Assembly (NCBI GenBank): GCA_015143735.1
Contig: VKHC01000114.1
Span: 1-18,517 of the forward strand
Length of the DNA: 18,517 nucleotides
From: Synura sp. LO234KE
Taxonomy: Eukaryota > Sar > Synurophyceae > Synurales > Mallomonadaceae
Direction of reading: 5' to 3'
In this document: piece after piece, positions 10,215 to 18,517 of the stretch
How the letters are laid out: each line of letters opens with the position of its first letter
Position numbering within the stretch: the stretch's first letter is position 1
Program-made: the position numbers and the translations under genes
The notes under the pieces: generated by a model
What the model was told of the DNA's origin: nothing
What the model saw: the letters and a program-made list of their open reading frames with translations, nothing else
Database searches by the model: none

Positions 10215-12363
10215 ATGAACTCAGGAGATTGTTCGAATTCCTCTAATATAATTTTAAACGGTGCGGCGGGTAGTACAATGTCGTCTACTCGCTTCATGGA
10301 CAAGTCCGTGAAAGTAACTGATGCAAGAACTGACAATCGCATTATTGGCATAGAATCAGATAGTTATGATGAAGCCAGCTGTCTAGGTATCGTGAAGAAT
10401 AATTATTTACCAACTAATGTCGTGGTCTTTACTCCATGTTCTTGTTTTGTAAAACGACCCAATCGATTGTTCCTCCAGATACACACCAACGCACCCTCTC
10501 CGCAACGAATCCTTACGATAGCAAGCTACAGGGATGGCTAACTTTGGTCGGCCTTGGTGCGCTGATCGAGAAATTGCGTAAGAGTGGTGTGACTTGGGAA
10601 CTCCTCGCTGTGTGTACTCGACCAGAAGATCTTATGGAGTATGGGCTGACTTGGGAGGAGGCTTCAGTTCTATTGCGTAAAATAGAAGAGGAAATGATGC
10701 GAGGGGACCACGTTATGGACTCGCCTAACTCAGGTACCATTCCTTGAATTTACAATGAAGCTCTGAAACTCGATGATCATGGCGACCTTCTAGCTAAGCT
10801 TGTCGTCGTATAACATGTGTTCTGTATTTCTCTCAATCGATGCTTCAGACACACTACCAGTGCGAGAAACTGTCCCTGTCCACGAGCCAAGGGCCATTCC
10901 ATATCCAGGCAAGTCCGTGTGTTGATCATAACCTTCCCAGAGCATATGTGGATTTTGAAGTGATCCTTCACAATGCACGCGCCCATTTATCGATCACGGG
11001 CATTGAATTTTTGCAGTTTCCTTTCTTCTGGAAGTTCATATTGCAACTCGTACAGGCCACCGCTGAGTAGCGAAATTATAAGTGTTTTCCCTTTCTAAAA
11101 GTCATAACTTAGCTTAGAGATTAACAAGACATGGCAGTGTCATACGTGCCGGAGCATAAGCCCTACAAGTTACATAGCTGATTACAGTACGTGTATAGGC
11201 GTGTATAGGGGCTAGAGACGTAATGAACCTATTGTTTCCCCGTCGAATTCAATTCTTTCCAGATTCGTCCTCCATCCCTTCTCCCTCGCCTACTGACCGT
11301 CCTTCCAACGACGTCTTTGTGAACGACATCGTGAAGAAAGGAAATGTAGGGGAGTTGAAAAGAATCCTTGACGCTTACCCTGATTTAGTGCGGGCCGCGG
11401 ACGAGGTGAGTCGTTGTCTATGTATTATATGATTCTTTTATCTCGTGTCTCAGATATGCACTGATGAAATGACGTATTCTAACATCATAAGATTACATGT
11501 CACACAAGCTTAACGTATTCTATGTTGAGCTAATGTGATAACTAGTTAGACAATGTACTCTTGTTTGCAGTTTGGATTTACCGCTCTCATCAAGGCTTGC
11601 AGCAAAGGCCACACAGACATGGTGGACCTCCTGTTGCAGCGAAAGGCCAATACAAACATGCAAACACGGGTAGGTAACCCCCTACCCGTACGCCCTGGTG
11701 CACTTGTATTTGGAGAGGGACGAGATAGGTGTATGTATAGTGCTGTGATGTGGCTTGTCCTGTCCAGAGCGTTGAAACGGTCGTTCGGCCCTCGTGCTTC
11801 CATAATGAAGCGAGACTATGTACGAGGCGCATCGGACAATGCCAGTTACTGATACCTCACTCCTGCCTCTGTTGCAGTGGGGATACACTGCTCTGATATT
11901 GGCGGCTATCTACGGCCGCACGGAGATAGCCCAGCTCCTGCTAAATCATCGAGCGGACGTGAACATGAGGGATAAGGTGAGTTCGGTGGGGCTCACTTCC
12001 AGCGTTTTGTTGGAGGTGTGGAGGGTATTCAACGCGCCTAGTCTTTTTCACACATTCAGCCCTAGCAGCAGAAATATCTCTATGAGGTGTGCTACTGGTT
12101 CCGGGTATTCTTAGAGGATACCCAATGGTTTTTGGTCTATTGGTCCCTATCCAAATATATAAACAACTTAATTTCTTTCCAGTATTCCTTTCATATTAAC
12201 GGCATTTGCTTTATCGGCTTTAATGTAAATGTTTCCTTTTGATTGATTACCTCATAGAATATGGATTGATATACACCTATTTGTTCAGGTTGGAATGACA
12301 GCGCTGTTCTATGCTAAAAAGGAAGAGATTAGGTCCTTGATTCGATCCAGAGGAGCCAAGTAA
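10215..12363 (+). CDS. SAM-domain and ankyrin-repeat protein (7 exons, 300 residues)
   Basis: Exons are 10215-10386, 10479-10733, 10849-10908, 11263-11405, 11571-11669, 11878-11976 and 12289-12363. All phases match and end at TAA. Residues 1-70 are Ser/Asn/Asp-rich and probably disordered. Residues 74-131 form a SAM domain: WLTLVGLGALIEKLRKSGV, then LL.VCTRPEDLMEYGLTWEEA and VLLRKIEEE, matching the L..lGL..yi..f...gi / ..DL.e.Gi pattern. A Pro/Ser linker (132-177) leads to ankyrin repeats at 178-210 (degenerate cap), 211-243 (FGFTALIKACSKGHTDMVDL), 244-276 (WGYTALILAAIYGRTEIAQL) and a shortened C-terminal cap (VGMTALFYAKKEEIRSLI). SAM and ankyrin modules mediate protein-protein binding, so a soluble adaptor role is inferred; partners are unknown. 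Intron 3 (10909-11262) starts gcaagt, a GC-AG intron. SAM comes before ankyrin, the reverse of animal ANKS proteins. The start choice is the first ATG of the open exon; an upstream exon cannot be excluded. Confidence 0.88.
10849..10908 (+). other. Symmetric 60-base exon with GC donor, candidate cassette exon
   Basis: The third exon of the SAM-ankyrin gene is 60 bases, flanked by two phase-1 introns, so skipping it removes 20 residues (a Pro-rich linker including PVHEPRAIPYP) without changing frame. Its acceptor (tctcaatcgatgcttcag) is good. Its donor is cag|gcaagt, the usual context for the weaker GC class. Reading through the donor would soon reach a stop (TGA at 10922-10924). Alternative splicing is inferred, not shown. 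Confidence 0.6.
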
Positions 12364-12925
12364 TAGAATGAAGTTGATATCGCACTGTTGATTAGAAAAG
12401 ATTTTAGGAGGCATTGTTACGGTGCCGTACTCCTTAAAACCACCTAACTTCATGCTTTCAGTATTTACCACGCCATCGGTGAATCCTTTCCTCTGGTATA
12501 TTTTACTATGGTGTATCAAAGTCCAGAATTAAATTAGAGCAGCTGTCGTTTGATCACGGGGCTATCATACAGTGAATAGGGAGTACTTTGTAGTGCAGGA
12601 CTTGATTTCTCGTTTGTTCTTGTTGTCTCACCACCACTCTTTCGCTAATACTCCCCTGTAAGGCAAAATTATTAGTAACTGCCTAAAGGTTTTCGGCAAC
12701 AACAAACACAAAGTGCGTACTAGTGGCTATGATGAGCTACTACATCATGCTTTTCCACTGTAGTCGCTGCGTGGTGGCTTCTTGCAGATTTCCTCCCGCC
12801 GCCATCGCATTCACCAGCGTACTATTCCTCGCTAGATAGAATTTGACAGATGCGCAGCCAGGCTGGCTCGTAGTTGGAGCTCCCAAGTTACGTTTTCGGG
12901 AAAATCCTTACCACCGACAAACACT
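12364..12925. other. 3' flank of the SAM-ankyrin gene, no gene seen
   Basis: No exact AATAAA was found after the TAA at 12361-12363. The 80-residue minus-strand frame at 12277-12519 overlaps the last exon and has no motif. Nothing else is supported. Confidence 0.4.
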
Positions 12926-13385
12926 CATCTTAATTATTATAAATAGACAGAAAGCATACGCAAAAATCTTTCATCTTAATTATTGAAATAGACACTAGGC
13001 AGAATCATTACACAGACTTTAATAAGCAATTAAGAACCCCTATATACCAAATGGCAAACCCTGTGGCCGAGTGGGGGAAGGGGGAGTCTGCCTCCGCCCG
13101 GGAGGGTAGGTAGAGCCTCCCCCGGGATAATTAGTGCGCAACGACCTCCCCAACTCGATAAAAGGGGACGAGCGTACCACCCCCGGGAATGACACTCCAA
13201 CTGATGGGGAGGAACCACAAAAGGGCGGAAAAATGACAGTGTTGTAGCTCGGTGCAGAGAAAGTGGTACCAAGAGAACCGGCAGATAAGGCAGGAATGGC
13301 GAGTTCACAGTGCAACAAGTGAGATGTATGACACAAAAATGTAGGCCGCCACACCGACCGAGACCAGGAAGGCAAAATAGACGAA
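12926..13385. repeat. Dispersed repeat family, copy 2, with tandem head
   Basis: The main body, 12971-13385, matches the blocks of 7391-7745 in the same order and orientation. The head catcttaattatt...atagaca is itself duplicated (12926 and 12972, 46 bases apart), while the left copy has one. A minus-strand open frame of 243 residues (13040-13771) crosses this repeat, but the translation over the repeat is Pro/Ser/Arg-rich without motifs, so I do not call it a gene. Confidence 0.65.
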
Positions 13386-13581
13386 AAGCTTTGCATCGCA
13401 CATCTGACTGGCACCGCAGTTTGAGCAAGAAACAACTCTAGGTGATGAGGCACGCGATCTGGAAGCGGCTCCACTTCGCTGGTGCTCCGGCGATCCGGCC
13501 CCTCCGCGTGTGCCCGCTGTGTTGCAAGCTGATCTCGCTCCGGTCCGGAGAATTTTTCATCGCGTAAGACAGGGGCGACCA

Positions 13582-13735
13582 GCACGGCCTCCAGTAACGC
13601 CTCCGTCTGAAGAGAGACTAGCACGTCCTCAGGCGACTCCTCAGTCTGAAGGCGAGCAAGCACGTTGTCCAGGGGCTCCTCCGGCTGAGGGGAAACAGCA
13701 CGGGACTCCGCAACGTGATCCCTCGCCTCCAACGC
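13582..13735. repeat. 39-bp tandem repeat, about 3.5 to 4 units
   Basis: Units begin with gcacg at 13582, 13621, 13660 and 13698 (the last offset is 38). Each carries a cctcmgtctgaag-like core. The unit length is 13 codons and frames are open on both strands. Plus reads ARPPVTPPSEERL / ARPQATPQSEGEQ / ARCPGAPPAEGKQ. Minus reads DVLVSLQTEALLE-like units. Which strand, if either, was coding is not decided; an exon end is possible at the cgtgagtatg donor-like site near 13780 on the plus strand. Confidence 0.8.
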
Positions 13736-13903
13736 CTCCTCCACATCGGCTAAATGGGCCGCTGTTCTCAACGGAAATACGTGAGTATGCAGAGGTTGGG
13801 CACAAAACTAATTTGATTGATGCAGAATAACAAGGGCTATCGGAGGCTATTCGCTTTTGGTCATAATCCTTCGTACAACATGAGAAATGTGTCGTAAAAG
13901 GTG

Positions 13904-13929
13904 AAAACACGTTGTAAAAGACGTGTTTT
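13904..13929. repeat. Perfect 9-bp palindrome with 8-base loop
   Basis: AAAACACGT at 13904-13912 pairs exactly with ACGTGTTTT at 13921-13929. Related aaacacgttt words recur at 14273 and 15449. It is probably part of decayed repeat DNA rather than a terminator of any gene here. Confidence 0.55.
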
Positions 13930-14378
13930 GACCTTTTCCCGCGAGTTTTTCTTAACGGATCTCCACCATTTAGAATGTAAACGGTGCCTATTCAAGCTAG
14001 TTAGACCCCATACCTTAGGGCTACTTGGGGAAACAGGGTTCCATGATTATATCAATATATTTGTTGATTTAGGTGACCGGATGCGAATTTTTACTAGTAC
14101 AATTACCCCTAATTCTTCTACCCGATAGAACTTTTCAGGAACAGAGAATTACATGCCATACTATATATATTTCTGAAGCATAATGATCAGAGACGCATCT
14201 GCTCGAATAAGTTTTGAATCATGAAACTCTTGTTGACGTAAGTAATTCAGGTTTGAGTGGATGCACTCCGTGAAAAAACACGTTTTTGGGTAATAACTCC
14301 GGAATCAACGTGGTGCACGCGACCTAAGTGACATTTATAATTAACCCGTAGGTTACCAATCACTTAAAATAAATTTGA
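13930..14378. other. Non-coding stretch with a repeat word
   Basis: No gene was seen. The 16-base word AAAAAACACGTTTTTG at 14273-14288 is identical to 15449-15464, where it belongs to the hairpin-bearing repeat family. A further degraded copy may therefore lie around 14250-14330. Confidence 0.4.
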
Positions 14379-14708
14379 GTGAAAACGGATACGAAACAAA
14401 ATATTTCCTCAATAAGACATTACTTAAAAAACTTCACTGGGTCAGTGACGTTTTCGCAGGAATGTGCCTTGATGGAGTCCCAAAGAAATAGCCCAGCAGG
14501 CCTTGCGAACTCTCCCTTGGGTCTTCGGCGATGGGTTGAAGGCGAGAAAGCCAGGGGAAAGCGGCAGGACGACACGGAAGAGCTTGCCGGACTTGACCTA
14601 AAAGAGTTGTACGCAAATCCTCACAATAGTAAGCCACTCCTCTTGGTGCACGCGGAGGGTCGCCTCAACATTGAAAATGAAACTACATCACCAGCATTCA
14701 CAACATAA
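14379..14708 (+). CDS. Unassigned open frame or exon, hypothetical
   Basis: The frame opens without ATG (first codon gtg), so the listed start is arbitrary; the first ATG is at about 14472. The part from 14460 on is preceded by an acceptor-like gttttcgcag and looks more like coding sequence than its AT-rich surroundings. It is charged and balanced in composition: SPAGLANSPLGLRRWVEGEK, RQDDTEELAGLDLKELYAN, KPLLLVHAEGRLNIE. I do not recognise a domain. It could be an exon of an otherwise lost gene, a gag-like retroelement fragment or chance. No donor after it or partner exon was convincing. Confidence 0.3.
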   Translation: MKTDTKQNISSIRHYLKNFTGSVTFSQECALMESQRNSPAGLANSPLGLRRWVEGEKARGKRQDDTEELAGLDLKELYANPHNSKPLLLVHAEGRLNIENETTSPAFTT

Positions 14709-15020
14709 AAGACTTACTCTGGTAGGCTCTGCTGGGCCTCGAACTGTTGTGAGAAATCTAATGGACTTCCATGATGGATCTGCAGAAAACCACATATTTT
14801 CTCTAACAATTCTAGCTTTCCAAAATCCTCTAAAGTAGTCTGGCACAGTTGATCTACGGAGGGATTAGAGCGGCTGCAAAATGTTTCCTCAGGACTCCCA
14901 AACCCTGCCAGATGAGCGCACCACTTATTTGTGTGTATATGTTGAAGGCTGAAGGAATTTACCGCTGAAATACTGTTACGCCCGGAAATTCTATATAGGT
15001 AGAAATTGGCAAATTCGGTA
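14709..15020. other. No supported feature
   Basis: AT-rich sequence without open frames of note, repeats or RNA-like structure that I could recognise. Confidence 0.35.
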
Positions 15021-15024
15021 CTGA

Positions 15025-15475
15025 TGAGTTGGTACCAAAGCTTTGCGAAGTATTTCGGTCCGGAGTGAAATAATCTTGCGCTTCAAACCTAAATTGTTGC
15101 GGAAATTGGCTTGACCGAAATTCGGATTTGTTAATGATTGTCCAAAAAACTTAAAATTTTATCTCTGTCAGGATTGAGTTGGCTGGAGGCCTGAATTACC
15201 TTCGCCTTAAGGAATACCCTTTGATTCCTTTCTCCGTGACGGTCACTCTGCTTTTTGGATAGGTTGGAGAAACCGGTTTTGCTGGTCATGATCTTCCATC
15301 TCGCAGCTTTCGTTAAAAGCCGGGAGCAATGTGGCTTGCGCTATTGAAGGCTTAGATAATTTATATCTAGAGGCCTTTAGGCAAATTTAGAGGCAAAACT
15401 ACTCAGAAGCAGAGTAGTAAAATACTAGATATGCTTTGGTACAGTCGCAAAAAACACGTTTTTGAAACTCCCTAT
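15025..15475. repeat. Dispersed hairpin-bearing repeat, copy 2, interrupted by about 250 bp
   Basis: Blocks matching 8651-8734 are at about 15042-15120. Blocks matching 8741-8811 resume only at about 15391 (gcaaaactactcagaagc, then ctttggtacag and aaacacgttttt to 15464). In the first copy these parts are only a few bases apart, so about 15125-15388 is inserted here or deleted there. No terminal inverted repeats or target duplication were found around the extra segment. Confidence 0.6.
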
Positions 15476-16160
15476 TTACTAATAGCCTGTGATTGTCGCT
15501 AGTCTGTCAGTGTTGGTAGATAGTGACGAGACATCTTTTTATTTTGCTAACTTACTTGTGGTGGTAGTTCTACCACATATACTAGTAGGGATTAAGTCGT
15601 ATCGGTGCATGCATGTCCTCGCTCAGGTAATTGTTTTCCTCCTGTAGGTGGTTGCAGGCAGCTAGTACTATTACAATTTGCTTTCCTCCTCGCTCCTCTG
15701 AATGATGAGGATTTTGTCTACCTCGGATTTATAAGTTGCACCTAACTTGAAACTTTCTTTCGTTAACCTTGCATATCACTCCCCCCCCCAATAACAACCT
15801 CCCCGCCTTCTTCTACCGTTCTTCGTGAGGATTCTCGTCGACTTTCCAACTGTGTTCCTAGCTGCATCCCGCTGCTTTCTCTCTCTACCTCCCATTTCTC
15901 CTTTTTCGCACTCTACAGCATCGTTCCCCCCTGAACCAGTACTAAACATTACAAGTATAACAGCTCTATGCGATAACCTTCTCTCGGAATACCACGCACA
16001 ATAAAAATTTTATAGTATTAGTAGTAGTAACTCAAAAATCGGCTAGCAACAAAGTTGGAATAAACTGTTGATGTATTTCTATTTAAGATTACCTTAGTTA
16101 TTGAGATGACGTAGTAAGACTTTGTTTAGTCGAGCGATTTAAATTATTATATCAAAAGAT
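15476..16160. other. Intergenic, pyrimidine-rich, no gene seen
   Basis: Contains a C-run (15780-15789) and a long CT-rich plus strand at about 15780-15920. No open frame or repeat match was found. Confidence 0.4.
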
Positions 16161-16163
16161 ATT

Positions 16164-16489
16164 ATGCGTAGTCAATCCTACTCAAATGGACCAACTCTCG
16201 AAGAAAGTTCAAGCACAATACAAATACCGACCATATCCTCGACGGTTAAATGCGAACACAAAAATTATTCATGATAGTTTGTATATCTTCCTACGAAATA
16301 TAATGATATTGTGTTGTTAGCGATTTCTCTCCATTTCCCTCCTTCACAGCTTTCATCCAAATATGGCGATGGGTAATTCCCTCAATCCGTTGATAACCAT
16401 TATAGGCGCTGTAAATAATCATTCCATAAATAACACAACGTTACTGATCTCTTAATCCCTCAACTTAGCAACAAGAGCAAAGCTCGATA
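16164..16489. repeat. Dispersed AT-rich repeat, copy 2
   Basis: ATGCGTAGTCAA at 16164 starts a series of blocks shared in order with 2680-3160, ending with a ccctcaacttagcaacaagagcaa-like block (about 16457-16480). Identity is patchy. This copy is shorter than the left one, partly because it lacks the 61-bp duplication. It lies about 270 bases beyond the 3' end of the kinase gene. Confidence 0.5.
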
Positions 16490-16761
16490 ATACTTAGAAA
16501 ATTAGAGAAATAGGACACCTCGTTTATGGCGCACGGAGAGGACTTTCTGTCAGGTTCATCTCTAACACTTGAGATTCTCTCTTATCTTTTCCCAGCAAGA
16601 ATCAGTTGAGCAATGGCCCTATGTATCACATCTACCATAATATTTATACCCAATATAGGAAATTATTAGTTGGCCTGACGGCAATAAATTTCCAGCAAAT
16701 TGTATTTATCAGATAATTTTAACTCAAGAGGTTCGGTGTTTGAGTTGAAATCCCTCCCACT

Positions 16762-18517
16762 CTACGAGCTGGAAGGATGGCGACCTGTCAGAAAGTTTAG
16801 AATTAAATTCGGAGTAGACGCTCGCCTTGGAGGCAAAATACGCTTGTTTCCATTTCTCTGAATGTATTCAATAATTTTATCCAGCTGTTCAATAAGAAGC
16901 GGTTTCACTAATACACCGTCGACACCGGCGCGAATAAACGCCTCAACATCGTCCTCCATAGCATTCCCTAGAGCACCAGAGATATAGAAAGTAATCTAGC
17001 GAATGTGCTGTATTCGAGAAGGCGCATTCAACAAATTTAACACTAATGGAAATCAATGTGGGTGAGATTGGGAAAACTAACTGTATTGACTTCAATTGCA
17101 ATTGGGCTATCCTTCGATTTCAGACCTGTGAGGCCTAATATGAGATGATCGTATCCGCTCTGCCGAATCGCCTTGGTAGCGGTCAATCCATCCTGAGAGT
17201 ACACAAGGAACTCGTATCAACAAGTATCCAATAGGGAAAGTGCGTCGCAACTGTATTTCACTCACCATGTTCGGCATGTTCGCATCCATAAAAATGATAT
17301 CATAGGGATGGTTTAGATCCTTTCTCACGGCAGCTAAGGCTTCGAATCCATCTGCAGCCTTGTCACACTCGAAACCTCGCTTTTCAAAGAGCCTAGAAAG
17401 CAACTGCAGATTCACCGGTGAATCTAAGATATTTAAGGACGACAAATTTTAGAGGAGCATAGATAATCAATCATTTAAAGTATTTCCCACACGAAATCTT
17501 GTTCTCACCGTCAACTAGAAGTATCCGCCAAGTGAGGGTCGCACTTGAAATATCTTCACAAAATATGTCTCCAGGGTCATAACCCGACACGTCATGAGCA
17601 GCAACCGCCCCATTCTCTACGTAGCTTCTCCTATTCGCACTGTGTAAGCGATCTCTCAGACGATCAGTAGAGCGGGACGTCGCAACAAGACTGTGTCTAG
17701 GATCACTTGCCACCACCTCACGCAGAAGTCGACTCCGGACCTCCACCTCACTCCCAACTTTCACTTCCTCGTCGCCGTCATCTTCCACCTTATTTCGACG
17801 CTCGACAACTGATGCTCTGGAGTGAATTCGAAATGGAATGATGAAGCTGAAGGTTGAGCCCTTTCCGACTTCACTTTTGCAATGAATCGTCCCGCCCATG
17901 AGCTCGACAATTCTTTTGCATAAATTCAGACCTACTCCACTCCCCCCTCCCTTCTGCATCTCTCCTGGACGAATCTGCACAAACTCCTGAAATAGCTTGG
18001 ATTGATCCTCCGCAGATATTCCAGGGCCCTCATCTCGGACCGCAAACTCGAGTCTACAGTGATGACTCGTTGATATTGCCGTCGAGTTTCTCGTGGTCAG
18101 ACTAGAACGGTTACTATTCAAGAATCCTAAATCATTGGAATCCGGAATGCGTTTGAGATTTACGCGAATAGACGATAGTGTATTTTCCACCGCTTTGCCT
18201 CGGACTGAGACATTCAATTCACACTGACGTACAGTTGAAACCGTTACAAATATTTGACCGTTGATTGGGGAAAATTTTATCGCGTTGCTTAGGAGATTCG
18301 CGAGGACGTGCTCAATGCGGAAGCGGTCGCCTATGACGAACTTAGGAACATCCTCGCTTATCGATATAAATAGCTGAATATTCTTATCCGACAGAGATCC
18401 TTGAAGGGCAGCCTTCACGACATGTACCATATCCTCCACAATAAATGGAAGAGGAGTCAATTCAAGCTTTCCCTCTTCGATTTTCTGCATACTGAGAACA
18501 TCATTAAGTGTCTCCTG
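16762..18517 (-). CDS. C-terminal part of hybrid sensor histidine kinase (HATPase plus receiver), 5' end outside window
   Basis: Minus-strand exons are 18517-17509, 17423-17266, 17192-17126 and 16967-16762 (stop TAG). Donors are gtgaga, gtgagt and gtctga; acceptors are AG. Phases 1, 0 and 1 fit, giving 479 residues in the window. It enters just after the H-box (QETLNDVLSMQKIEEGKLEL, the end of the dimerisation domain), so the phosphorylated His is off the edge. The ATPase domain has N-box HVLANLLSNAIKFS (70-83), G1 DEGPGIS (162-168), F-box LFQEF (175-179) and G2 GSGVGL (about 192-197). The receiver starts WRILLVDDSPVN. Acid pocket D336-D337, phospho-acceptor D383 (FMDANMP), T411 and K433 (VKP) are all present at canonical spacing. 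Thus a phosphorelay kinase able to pass phosphate from His to its own Asp. Odd points are a roughly 60-residue Ser/Asn-rich insert between N-box and G1, a roughly 100-residue charged linker before the receiver, and a short basic tail after it. The input domain and any membrane segments are not visible. Confidence 0.93.

Noticed and set aside
10777-11070. Frames over 10777-11070 on both strands as separate small proteins
   Set aside because: They overlap the 60-base exon and its intron of the SAM-ankyrin gene. No motif was seen and the exon model explains the conserved-looking part.
11188-11212. Small direct repeat gtgtataggcgtgtatagg
   Set aside because: It is a short duplication inside an intron, too small to interpret.
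11546-11888. Overlapping minus-strand frames across the ankyrin exons
   Set aside because: They are antisense shadows of the plus-strand ankyrin exons, which have clear repeat motifs and splice sites.
13040-13771. 243-residue minus-strand open frame as a gene
   Set aside because: More than half of it is the dispersed repeat (partner at 7391-7745) and the rest is a tandem repeat. There is no domain, and the overlapping plus strand is equally open in part.
15776-15795. Run of C bases as a functional element
   Set aside because: It is simple low-complexity sequence in intergenic DNA with no supporting context.
1-18517. CRISPR arrays, tRNA or rRNA genes, bacterial operons
   Set aside because: There are no regularly spaced identical repeats, and I recognised no tRNA T-arm/anticodon pattern and no rRNA core sequence. 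All genes found carry spliceosomal introns.

Overview
The window is nuclear DNA from an intron-bearing eukaryote. Three genes can be assembled across GT-AG introns, with one likely GC-AG intron. There is no bacterial-style operon layout. An intron-split hybrid histidine kinase, a SAM-ankyrin protein and decayed Ty3/gypsy retrotransposons together suggest a protist, with a stramenopile-like or early-branching fungal lineage most plausible. The sequence alone does not settle the lineage.

Layout: (1) 1-1978, plus strand: the 3' part of a gene for a basic coiled-coil-like protein with a low-complexity acidic and glycine-rich tail, five exons visible, function not recognised. (2) 1979-9000: a transposon graveyard. 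It holds a tandem-duplicated AT-rich repeat, an 89% identical fold-back inverted repeat, a broken plus-strand gypsy integrase, a second broken minus-strand gypsy integrase C-terminus, and members of two dispersed repeat families. (3) 9000-10214: AT-rich DNA with nothing recognisable, upstream of (4) 10215-12363, plus strand: a seven-exon, 300-residue SAM-ankyrin protein in which each central ankyrin repeat is exactly one 99-base exon. (5) 12364-16761: more repeat remnants, including second copies of the dispersed repeats seen on the left, a 39-bp tandem repeat and one unexplained open frame. (6) 16762-18517, minus strand: the C-terminal part of a hybrid sensor histidine kinase (ATPase domain plus receiver, four exons) that runs off the right edge.

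How the parts relate: the three genes are on different strands, far apart and separated by repeats, so nothing indicates a shared operon or pathway. The kinase is a two-component phosphorelay protein. The SAM-ankyrin protein looks like a protein-protein interaction scaffold. The first gene cannot be assigned. I found no convincing novel multi-gene system. The most useful observations are the exon-ankyrin correspondence, a symmetric 60-base exon with a GC donor, and the repeat families shared between the two sides of the SAM-ankyrin gene.
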